A DNA stretch of 64,000 nt, taken from positions 129,382 through 193,381 of the forward strand of contig NZ_CAKPYE010000003.1 in assembly GCF_934202705.1 (NCBI RefSeq), read 5' to 3'. This stretch comes from an uncultured Limosilactobacillus sp. GTDB taxonomy: Bacteria; Bacillota; Bacilli; Lactobacillales; Lactobacillaceae. The position numbers were made by a program, and so were the translations under genes. Of the stretch, positions 45,082 through 52,934 are shown one piece after another. Each line of letters opens with the position of its first letter. Position 1 is the first letter of the stretch. The notes under the pieces were generated by a model, which saw only the letters and a program-made list of their open reading frames with translations, was not told the origin of the DNA and ran no database searches.

Positions 45082-48006
45082 TTAGTTACTGAATTTAAAT
45101 GGCTTAAATACTTCATTGGCGTGAGGGTATTTATCCTTTAAATTTCCGTAACCGTGATGCCATGTTTTTAATGACTTGATTTCACCAGTATCGAGATCCA
45201 CACTATTTACTTGATCTGGCAGAATATTAAGTTCATTGAGCATGGCTTTCATTTTTTCTTGGGTTAATTGATCGTTAGCTGAACAAATCACTTTCTGGAA
45301 GTTTCTTCCATTAAAATGTTTCCGCTTCAGTACAAGTCCCAACAATTCTAGCTGATCCGTAAATGACCGATAAGACACCCCTGGTTGCTTAGCTTCATCC
45401 TTATATACATTAAAAAGTTTATTAGCCTGCATTCCAATGAGGTCATACGGTGACATGATTCCCTGATTTTCAAAGAATAACTCCAATGAATCATTGAGTA
45501 CCGATAACTTAGATGCTGCTGAATACTTGTGGTCAAAGATTTCTGACCGTTCTTTGTCAGTCATTTTCATTAAATTAGCAGCTTCCCGCATGATGATATA
45601 GAACAATGCTTGCCATACTTTCGGATTATTAATAAAATCAGCAACCTTAATAACATTACCGTTCTCATCTTTAATCGGATCTTCTTTGAGCGTTTTCGGC
45701 GAATCAATCACGAACATTCTAGATGCGGTTCCTTCCTGCGTAACCTGCGGTATAGAATTAGTCGCGATTACGATTAGTGAAGGTAATGTTACTGGATGAT
45801 CCCGCTCATATTTTGCAGAAGCATTTTGTTCTACCCCAGAAATAACTCCATTAATTACTGTTCCCGCATTAGCAGTAATAATATTGTTCCGACTGGAAGA
45901 CTGGAAATCGTCAAACCATAACATTAACATGCCGCTTTTAGTATCGTTAAGAGCAATATAATGCCCATCAGTAAAAGCTTTGTTAACGTTTTGCGTATTA
46001 GAAATAATGTTAGAACCAGCCTGGTCAGGATCATTAAAAATTTTCTCTAATAAGTTCGCTAATGTACTCTTCCCAGCGCCACTCTTACCTCTTAGTACGA
46101 TGAAGGTCCTCAATTCCTTCATAATATCGGTATGTTGAAGCGGAATTAGGCCAAGCATCGCTTTTAGCTGGCGCTCTTGTTTAGGTGCCAAGTGCTTAAG
46201 AAAATTATTGACCTGATGGTACGCTGTGCTGCTGACAATACCCGGACTATAGCTCACATTCACACGATGTCCAACTACATGACCATAATGTGTATCGATT
46301 CGGATCTTGCCATTACTATCTAACCAGATGGTCTGTGTATCGGAATTAAAGCCACTTTCTAAAGTGTCTTGATACTTATCGTCTTGCAGCAGTGCTAAAA
46401 TATTATTTTTCACTAAATCAAAGTGTTGCTTCTGCTTCCTACTCATGTACTTCTTCAGTAAATGATTAACCACCGAAGCCTTAGAACTGTATACATTATG
46501 ACTATCCTTCACCATCAGTTGACCATTAATCACAATAGTATTCGGATCGTTATATACCATATCGGCCATATCCAGTTGAGACAGTCCCTGCCTTTTTCTT
46601 AGCTTGATTAAATACTTAACCGCTTGGTTGGGGTTCTCATCACCTTGAATTGCCCATGCCTGTGCGGTCATTGTAAGCAGATTGTATTGGTAAGCCAGAT
46701 TAACATTACTTTGTTGTATCTTCTTAACCTCATACTCCAACCACTGTTCAATAGTTTGGTCATTACCAATAGGATCAATAACTGACGGAATATAGTTATT
46801 TATGATTTGTACCCGGCTATGATTAAGATACTCATCAATATCGTTAATTTCATCAACTTTGATGGTTTGACCCAGTAAATTAACTCGGTTTTTCAAATTA
46901 TCTTCAGTAGCAAAAATCTGGTTCTGCAGTATCCGCTTAGTGAACTGATATGCCCAATCATCAGAGTCATTATCATCACCTAAGGAAACATTGTAGAAAT
47001 GCTTTCTCGGTACCTTGTATTCAACATCATTAACCCCAGCTTGCTGAAGAATTTCATCCAGGTCCTTGAACTGCTCCTGCTCATCAAGCGCCCCTAAACC
47101 CTCAATATCTGATTCGAACATGTAACGATAAAGCACTTTAATCACCTCTCCTTCTTTTGCTTGTACTAACTTTAAAGTATCTTGATCAATCTCATTCGGC
47201 TTAAGTGTCCTCAAGCTGTGTCTTGTTTTCTGTTCATACAACGAATTAACATCAAACTCATGATTTCTGCACTTATACTCTTGTGGTGAATTGATCAGTA
47301 TATATTCTTGCGGAGTCTTAACAATTCCGTACTTCCACTTCTTAGACGAGAAGGTTAAATGAGGAATCTGTTCCTGATAATATTTTTCGAACTTAGCAAA
47401 CTCCTGATTAAACTTCTTACCAATCCGCATAATAAAACCATCATTAAGACAAGCTAAAATATTATCCAGTCCCCAGTAGCACAAGGCATCAAACATAAAA
47501 TTCATGGAACTGAATACTGGGAGTAGCCGATTAACGTATCTCCCTCTGCCACTATCATTAGTAGAACAGGCTTGGTTAAGCCGGAACTTGATGTCCGCTC
47601 TCTCCTGTACTAGCTGGGAATTAGCCTGATAACCATCAATCTTTTCAATAGATTTCTTCTTATTATATAGAGCTTGATATTGACCATTTAATATACCAAG
47701 ATCATAAGCAAAAGTAGGAAGCATTGAATGAACATCAATCTGTACCACATCATTTGCAACTACTTTATTAGCAGCATAGATACCATTCTTCGTAAACTTA
47801 AACGTTGATTTAGCATTATTTTGGAATGGGCCTTCGGCTACTAATTCACTAAATACTTGTTCCGGAAGGAGTTTTATCGCTTCACTCTTACCAGACTCGT
47901 CCTCACAACGTCTACTAAACTCTTTGTTTAGCTGAAGTGATTCTGCTTCAAGCAAGTAAGATGGAGTACTCGGAAAAGTCATAATTCCGCTGTCATCTAT
48001 GATCAT
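45082..48006 (-). CDS. Replication protein: polymerase-like N-terminus plus SF3 helicase
   Basis: 974 aa. The C-terminal half is an SF3/D5-type helicase: Walker A GKSGAGKST (about 641-649), Walker B MLWFDDF (about 697) and motif C IVIATNSIP (about 747). The N-terminus is not an obvious AEP primase. It contains QIDVHSMLPTF (D91), then QERADIKFRLN (R136-xxx-K140) and LACLNDGF (D189), in the order and spacing of palm-polymerase motifs A, B and C. The RxxxK form recalls family A, T7-RNAP-like and TV-Pol enzymes. This assignment is inference. It is second in an operon with the 177-aa protein, small proteins, xis-like and int; it probably replicates the excised element. Confidence 0.88.
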   Translation of the reverse strand: MIIDDSGIMTFPSTPSYLLEAESLQLNKEFSRRCEDESGKSEAIKLLPEQVFSELVAEGPFQNNAKSTFKFTKNGIYAANKVVANDVVQIDVHSMLPTFAYDLGILNGQYQALYNKKKSIEKIDGYQANSQLVQERADIKFRLNQACSTNDSGRGRYVNRLLPVFSSMNFMFDALCYWGLDNILACLNDGFIMRIGKKFNQEFAKFEKYYQEQIPHLTFSSKKWKYGIVKTPQEYILINSPQEYKCRNHEFDVNSLYEQKTRHSLRTLKPNEIDQDTLKLVQAKEGEVIKVLYRYMFESDIEGLGALDEQEQFKDLDEILQQAGVNDVEYKVPRKHFYNVSLGDDNDSDDWAYQFTKRILQNQIFATEDNLKNRVNLLGQTIKVDEINDIDEYLNHSRVQIINNYIPSVIDPIGNDQTIEQWLEYEVKKIQQSNVNLAYQYNLLTMTAQAWAIQGDENPNQAVKYLIKLRKRQGLSQLDMADMVYNDPNTIVINGQLMVKDSHNVYSSKASVVNHLLKKYMSRKQKQHFDLVKNNILALLQDDKYQDTLESGFNSDTQTIWLDSNGKIRIDTHYGHVVGHRVNVSYSPGIVSSTAYHQVNNFLKHLAPKQERQLKAMLGLIPLQHTDIMKELRTFIVLRGKSGAGKSTLANLLEKIFNDPDQAGSNIISNTQNVNKAFTDGHYIALNDTKSGMLMLWFDDFQSSSRNNIITANAGTVINGVISGVEQNASAKYERDHPVTLPSLIVIATNSIPQVTQEGTASRMFVIDSPKTLKEDPIKDENGNVIKVADFINNPKVWQALFYIIMREAANLMKMTDKERSEIFDHKYSAASKLSVLNDSLELFFENQGIMSPYDLIGMQANKLFNVYKDEAKQPGVSYRSFTDQLELLGLVLKRKHFNGRNFQKVICSANDQLTQEKMKAMLNELNILPDQVNSVDLDTGEIKSLKTWHHGYGNLKDKYPHANEVFKPFKFSN

Positions 48007-48093
48007 ATTACTTCTCCCTTTCTAACTGAGAATATTATTGCTGTAGTGACACCATTAGGGCGGTGGTCGATTCTTATTTACGCATTTCATGGC

Positions 48094-48627
48094 CTAATCT
48101 TCTTGTTCACTGTTCTTATTTTCTGAATGATGTTTAGCTGCCCAATCAGCCAATTTTTTCAAAAATCGCAAATCAATTCCTCGCAGCGTAGGTTCTTCCG
48201 TTATAACTCTTCTAATATTTAGTTCCTCTTCGAATGACAATGGAAACTTGATGTCACAAGCTGCATCGTTGAAGTTCCTTCGATAACCAGAAAACTCTGG
48301 ATATGCTCTTTCTAAGTCAGATACCCATGAATATTCACCAATCATTACAACATTCTTAGTACTCGTGTAATTCCACTCATCAATTTCCTCAAAGTCAGCT
48401 TTATTATCATCATTGAGTCGTGCTACCGGTGTTATAGTGTCATTGCCATCGTCACGAATTCCGCATTCAATGACAATCTCTTCCTCATGATCCTTGTCCG
48501 CCAGTAGCCTATCGATATATACGCACATATAGTGTCTAGGCTGTTGCACATCAAACGGCGTATCTTCTGTGTTTTTCTCTTCTTGATTCTGTGGTGCTTC
48601 ATTCTCAATTAGTTCTTCGTTATCCAT
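48094..48627 (-). CDS. Acidic protein upstream of the replication protein
   Basis: 177 aa with a strongly acidic N-terminus (NEELIENEAPQNQEEKNTED) and tail. GAGAGGAAG precedes the ATG by 8 bases. Probably the first gene of the replication-excision operon; an accessory replication factor is possible but not shown. I do not recognise the family. Confidence 0.75.
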   Translation of the reverse strand: MDNEELIENEAPQNQEEKNTEDTPFDVQQPRHYMCVYIDRLLADKDHEEEIVIECGIRDDGNDTITPVARLNDDNKADFEEIDEWNYTSTKNVVMIGEYSWVSDLERAYPEFSGYRRNFNDAACDIKFPLSFEEELNIRRVITEEPTLRGIDLRFLKKLADWAAKHHSENKNSEQED

Positions 48628-48639
48628 ATTAATAACTTC

Positions 48640-49070
48640 CTCTCAATTTCATCATTAGCTTTTATTATTTTTATATAATTTTTATGCTGAAATGGGCCCA
48701 TCTCTTATCCGTATAATCACAATATCAGCTCCTGAATATCATTAATTTATAATTAATAATTATTTATATATTCATAATACAAAATTTAATAATCAACGCA
48801 CGAAAAGAATTAAATTTTTTCGATATTTTTTTATTTATATTACAAACGTTGCAAAATAAGTATTAGTTAGCCGAAAGTGATGGATTTTCGTATCGAAGCA
48901 ACATTAGATTTAGCTAATTTTGTCTTATAGAAGTGCTAAATTAGCCGTCAATTTTCTAATTTTTCAGTCAAATATTTGAATCAATTAACAGTGATAAAGT
49001 TAATGATTATATTAAGTACTCATTGCCAAGCACTATTTCTATTTATCTACTGAAGTATCATTCATTAGCA
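48640..49070. other. AT-rich non-coding region upstream of the replication operon
   Basis: Very AT-rich, with T-runs near 48825 and inverted TTAGCTAATTTT / GCTAAATTAGC near 48910-48945. It may hold the operon promoter and part of an origin; no gene is visible. Confidence 0.4.
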
Positions 49071-49112
49071 AAAATGTCCGTGATCTAAAATTAATAAGGC
49101 CACGGACATTTT
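49071..49112. terminator. Bidirectional terminator-like hairpin
   Basis: Perfect arms AAAATGTCCGTG and CACGGACATTTT. Confidence 0.7.
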
Positions 49113-49199
49113 CACATCAAACATTCAAACTTACTCTTCTTTATGCTGACAGCTTACTTTTAATTACAATTACATGTTCAACCAATACTAGCCTAAGCA

Positions 49200-49614
49200 G
49201 GTGTCAGTTGTGTCGATTTTGGGGCAAAAACATAATTAATAACTGTTACCTACTCTTTTACACACTATTTACTATTATTTTCTTCATTAATTGTCTAATT
49301 TAAGAAATTATGCTCAAAACCTGACACCTTTGACACTTTTTCTTCCAATTCTTTGATACCACTGGTTTTATCTATCATTACTCAGTTGACACCAAAATCA
49401 GTAAAAAGTTATCTAATATCCGGTTTAATAAGGTTTCATTGGTACCAGCTAACTTGACACTAACCCGACACTAGTTGAGTTAATAATCGGTACTTTTCGA
49501 ATTTCAAAACAAAGTATCAAAAATGGTGTCACACATCTTCTGAAATGTGTCGACTTAACTGACACCGAATCTCAATTTATTTGCTATGTAGATTTGCACT
49601 ATATTAATTGCAAG
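49200..49614. repeat. Iteron-rich long direct repeat, copy 1
   Basis: About 415 bp, alignable end to end with 50060-50482. It contains roughly ten GTGTCA/GTGTCG or TGACAC motifs in both orientations and no open frame. It looks like a replication-origin type region. Confidence 0.85.
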
Positions 49615-49675
49615 TCACTTATCCCAAAATTATTTTAAATTGATAGGTAAAATATATGGTTATTAAGATACAGAA

Positions 49676-49703
49676 AAACCGCTCAGCCCGAAAGCCAAGC
49701 GGT
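49676..49703 (-). terminator. Minus-strand terminator next to the small RNA promoter
   Basis: GACCGCTTGGCTTTCGGGCTGAGCGGT plus T5 on the minus strand. No minus-strand gene is visible immediately upstream, suggesting a short antisense transcript. Confidence 0.55.
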
Positions 49704-49731
49704 CGTCAAAGTCGCTAAACCATGCTATAAT
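49703..49731 (+). promoter_or_regulatory. Predicted promoter of the iteron-region small RNA
   Basis: The -35 is TCGTCA (49703-49708) and the -10 is TATAAT (49726-49731), spacer 17. Confidence 0.55.
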
Positions 49732-49737
49732 ATAACC

Positions 49738-49912
49738 GTAACAGAGAATATATTATATTCAACAATTAGGCTGATAGCTTAACGGTAGCGCTCTTGTTCT
49801 GGTGTACGGCAATACACCACCAGCCAAGCGCAACAGAGTACACCCTCAAGGGTATCAGCTCCTCAGTTGACATCTTGTGCATTGGTGATGGCCAGTGCAC
49901 TTTTTTATTATA
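49738..49912 (+). ncRNA. Structured small RNA between the two iteron repeats
   Basis: About 175 nt from the predicted start to a strong terminator (GTGCATTGG/CCAGTGCAC plus T6). Inside, GGCTG...CAGCC closes a domain holding a tRNA D-arm-like AGCTTAACGGTAGCGCT and a hairpin GGTGTA-CGGCAA-TACACC; ACCC-TCAA-GGGT follows. It contains no credible reading frame. It may control replication of the element; not a recognised RNA family. Confidence 0.6.
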
Positions 49913-50059
49913 ACAAGTTTATAAGGACATTTGATGTTAATGGATTACTTTTCTTGCAATTATTGATTAGATGCTTTCTTTTTAACTGCATGGCTAAATG
50001 AAGTCTTTCCAGGATTAATAACAGTAGACTTCAAGCTATTTTAGTTACCCAATTCAATT

Positions 50060-50482
50060 GGTGTCGGTTGTGTCGGGTTTTGAATGAAAACATAATTAAT
50101 AACTATTAACTACTCTTTTACACATTATTTACTATTATTTTTCCTCATTTAATAGTTAATTTAAAAGTTCTTCTCAAAACCTGACACCATTGACACTTTT
50201 TCTCTCAACACCTTGATACCACTGACTTTAGCCATTATTTCTTGATTGACACCATCATTATTGGAAAACGTCCCAATGCCTGATATAACAATAATCTGCT
50301 AGTGTCGGCTTAACTAGCACTAAGCCAACACCATTTGAGTTAATAACTGACACTTTTCTAATTTCAAAATCCGGTGTCAAAAATGGTGTCGCACATCATC
50401 TAAAATGTGTCAGCTTACCCGACACCTAATTTCAGTCTGACTATGTAGATTCTCAACCATTCGCACTATATTTAATGCAAGC
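50060..50482. repeat. Iteron-rich long direct repeat, copy 2
   Basis: About 423 bp, diverged copy of 49200-49614 at an offset near 861 bases, again with many GTGTCG/TGACAC motifs, e.g. GGTGTCAAAAATGGTGTC. Hairpins GTTCAAAAAC/CTTTTTGAAT and AACATC...GATGTT follow up to the resolvase gene. Confidence 0.85.
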
Positions 50483-50581
50483 CTGTTCAAAAACTTAAAA
50501 CTTTTTGAATGGACAAGCTGGGCCTATAACATCAAGCTTTAATGATGTTCAGAAACTTATGGTCAAAAAGGATGGATTGAA

Positions 50582-51160
50582 ATGACACAATATGGCTATG
50601 CTAGGGTCTCCACCAAAGGACAAGAACTAGCAGATCAAATTAATCAATTGCAGAATGCTGGGATCAGTGAGAATTGTATCTATTCCGAAAAATTTACCGG
50701 GACCACTACTGACCGACCGCAATTTGCTAAACTGACTCAATTGGTAAAACCGGGTGATGTGATCACGGTGACCAAGCTGGATCGGTTAGCTAGAAATACC
50801 CGGGAAGCATTAAATGTAATTGACCCACTGATGAATCAAGGGGTGAAGATCAATGTGCTTAACATTGGTATGTTGGAAAACTCGACTGTGGGTAAGTTAG
50901 TTAAAACGATTCTCTTAGCGGTGGCCGAAATGGAACGGGATATGATTGTGGACCGCACCCAAGAAGGGAAACGCTATGCTAAACTGCACCGGTCTGATTA
51001 TCATGAAGGAAGGCCCAAAAGAGCCATCACCCCACACTATCAGGCCGCCTATGAGTATTTACTTACCCATTCTTATAAGCAGACTGCGCGGGCTTTTGAT
51101 ATTTCGATTTCAACTTTGCAACGGATCCGAAAGCAGGTGGAGCAAAATAATATAGCTTAA
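50582..51160 (+). CDS. Serine recombinase (resolvase/invertase)
   Basis: 192 aa, typical. Catalytic Ser in YARVSTKGQ (about 10), DRLARNTRE and AEMERDMIVDRTQEGK of the core and hinge, then a C-terminal HTH (SYKQTARAFDISISTLQRIRKQ). It probably resolves multimers of the element at a site in the repeats or hairpins just upstream, or acts in rearrangement (inference). GGAT lies 8 bases before the ATG. Confidence 0.94.
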   Translation: MTQYGYARVSTKGQELADQINQLQNAGISENCIYSEKFTGTTTDRPQFAKLTQLVKPGDVITVTKLDRLARNTREALNVIDPLMNQGVKINVLNIGMLENSTVGKLVKTILLAVAEMERDMIVDRTQEGKRYAKLHRSDYHEGRPKRAITPHYQAAYEYLLTHSYKQTARAFDISISTLQRIRKQVEQNNIA

Positions 51161-51202
51161 TTTTTCAAAAATATATATTATTTTGCACTGGAGGATTTGA
51201 AA

Positions 51203-51715
51203 ATGCTGAAATGTTATACCCCTTTTATATATTGGATTGATACTACTGGTTTAGATTGGCAAAGTGATGAAATTATTCACCTAACCATAACGGATTTATT
51301 TGGTAAGATTGTGTTCTCTCACTTATTCAAACCAGTAAAAATCAAAAGTTGGGATCCAACTCAACAAGGTTTCCACATTACCCCAGAAGATGTGGCTAAT
51401 CACCCATCATTAAATGATTACTTGTCAACCATTCAAAAGTTCTTTGATCAAGCTGACACTTTAATTGGCTTTGGCAATTCTACTTTTGAAGATCTATTCT
51501 TACAACAGGCTGGGATCAAATTGCCACAAGTGATAGAAGTTGATTTGCAACAACAACTCTTTAAGAGGTACCAGTTGTTTGGCCATATTCCGTCAATTTA
51601 TGAATGCGCTGATTATTTTCACTATCCATTGAATCCAAAGACAGCTACTTATACTGACTATCCCAAAGCCGTTGCTTATTGTTATTGTCAAATACTTAAA
51701 AACTACGTCAATTAA
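51203..51715 (+). CDS. DnaQ-like exonuclease-fold protein, catalytic motif degenerate
   Basis: 170 aa from ATG 51203, 8 bases after GGAGG. YWIDTTGLDWQSDEIIHLTI, then FHITPEDVANHPSL and DTLIGFGNSTFEDLFLQQAGI follow the DEDD exonuclease plan (ExoI, ExoII). The first motif reads DTTG instead of DTETTG, so the second acidic residue is missing and catalysis is doubtful. It follows the resolvase by 42 bases, probably co-transcribed. Confidence 0.72.
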   Translation: MLKCYTPFIYWIDTTGLDWQSDEIIHLTITDLFGKIVFSHLFKPVKIKSWDPTQQGFHITPEDVANHPSLNDYLSTIQKFFDQADTLIGFGNSTFEDLFLQQAGIKLPQVIEVDLQQQLFKRYQLFGHIPSIYECADYFHYPLNPKTATYTDYPKAVAYCYCQILKNYVN

Positions 51716-51760
51716 AAAAGCTGGTTAATGAGATCAAGTGATTCCATTAACCAGCTTCAT
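51713..51760. terminator. Bidirectional terminator
   Basis: AAGCTGGTTAATG and CATTAACCAGCTT arms between convergent genes. Confidence 0.88.
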
Positions 51761-51762
51761 TA

Positions 51763-52053
51763 TTATTTATCCATATTTTCTTTGAGGTTCAATCTAAGTC
51801 GCAGAGCAGCAACTTCCTTCTTTAACCGTTTGTTCTCTGCTTGGTCGGTCTGATGTTTGAGTTCCATCTTTTCGACAAAGTCGCTAATTTCTTCCACAGC
51901 AGCCGGTGCTAACAAGGTTGCGATAATCTTATCGCGCCTCCTCACAGAAATTGAGACACCAGCTTTTTCACTATACTTAGCAAGATACTCAAAGTTCCGC
52001 AGAAATTCCCCAGTTTTTACATTATAAGTTAAGTGTTGTTGTTTATGTAACAT
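51763..52053 (-). CDS. Phd/YefM-like antitoxin-type protein with coiled coil
   Basis: 96 aa. LRNFEYLAKYSEKAGVSISVRRRDKIIATLLAP resembles the Phd/YefM core; the C-terminal 45 residues form a charged coiled coil. GGAG lies 10 bases before the ATG. No toxin gene follows it; the divergent 39-aa gene may be related. Assignment moderate. Confidence 0.6.
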   Translation of the reverse strand: MLHKQQHLTYNVKTGEFLRNFEYLAKYSEKAGVSISVRRRDKIIATLLAPAAVEEISDFVEKMELKHQTDQAENKRLKKEVAALRLRLNLKENMDK

Positions 52054-52168
52054 GATAATCTATCTCCTTTGGAATAATTGTTTTCATCATTATTCTAAGG
52101 AAAAGATTTTAAAATATATTTTTTGCTGTTCATCTCGCTTAGTTGCAGTCATACTAAATAGAGAGGTG

Positions 52169-52288
52169 ATGATTATATCAAACACTAAGAACTACAATGA
52201 CGGTATGAAGTTATTAGAAGAGCTGCAACAAGCTGCCAATGAACCAGGACTATATACAATAGAAGAAGTATTCAATAATTTAGATTAG
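52169..52288 (+). CDS. 39-aa small acidic protein
   Basis: MIISNTKNYNDGMKLLEELQ... ending YTIEEVFNNLD. GAGAGG is only 2 bases before the ATG, so the start is uncertain; the open frame continues upstream but without support. It is followed by a strong terminator. Looks like a small helical antitoxin-type protein; function unknown. Confidence 0.5.
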   Translation: MIISNTKNYNDGMKLLEELQQAANEPGLYTIEEVFNNLD

Positions 52289-52295
52289 TAAAAAA

Positions 52296-52340
52296 GAAAT
52301 ACCAGTACAGCTCTGCTTTGAGTCTGTACTGGTATTTTAG
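52296..52340. terminator. Bidirectional terminator
   Basis: AATACCAGTACAG and CTGTACTGGTATT arms, T-rich on both sides, between convergent genes. Confidence 0.88.
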
Positions 52341-52793
52341 CTATTCAGTAATAACTATCCAATTCCTAAAGAATTTTTGAGTTAGTTGCTTAGTTAATTT
52401 ATGCTGCTTATAACGTTTAAGCCCAAAAGGTGCCGTTTGTCTAATCCAATCATGTTTCAGCAACACCCTACACAATAGCCGAAACTTCTCGGCTTCCTTA
52501 TTTGGTAAATAACCACCGTGCCTTTTAACAACGGCTTGTTCATCTTGGCAGAACTTATTAATTAAGCCATCTAGATTTTTAAGGTCATTAAATTGAGCTA
52601 GTGGATTCACAAAAGATTGTAATTGGATCAATTCCCTTTTACTAACTAGCTCAGAATAGGAAAGTTCTAGTAACTTCTTTCGCCAGTCACTCTCTTCATG
52701 AATTTTGCTTTTAAATGCCAAATTACATGCGATCAGTGAAGCAATAAAAGCCATTACTGCGCTGATCATTGTTACATCAACCGATTTCATCAT
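52341..52793 (-). CDS. Membrane-anchored protein of unknown function
   Basis: 150 aa from ATG 52793 (MMKSVDVTMISAVMAFIASL), 7 bases after AAAGGA. One N-terminal membrane helix, then a basic helical cytoplasmic domain. Not recognised. It lies just downstream of the surface-protein terminator. Confidence 0.65.
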   Translation of the reverse strand: MMKSVDVTMISAVMAFIASLIACNLAFKSKIHEESDWRKKLLELSYSELVSKRELIQLQSFVNPLAQFNDLKNLDGLINKFCQDEQAVVKRHGGYLPNKEAEKFRLLCRVLLKHDWIRQTAPFGLKRYKQHKLTKQLTQKFFRNWIVITE

Positions 52794-52809
52794 CAAAATC
52801 CTTTCTACT

Positions 52810-52850
52810 AAAAAAGGTAGAAGAGTCAAACACTAACTCTTCTACCTAAA
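52810..52850 (-). terminator. Terminator of the LPQTG surface protein gene
   Basis: AGGTAGAAGAGT and ACTCTTCTACCT arms with T6 on the minus strand. Confidence 0.85.
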
Positions 52851-52934
52851 CACTTCGATTGGGAGAAGTGTATTGGGCGAGGTAGAACATAAAAGCCTCT
52901 TTAATGCAAGCAACCCAAAGTTCCTATATTTTAA

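Noticed and set aside
49738..49912. A true tRNA gene
   Set aside because: Only a D-arm-like segment is present; no acceptor stem, T-arm or anticodon arm of normal size can be drawn.
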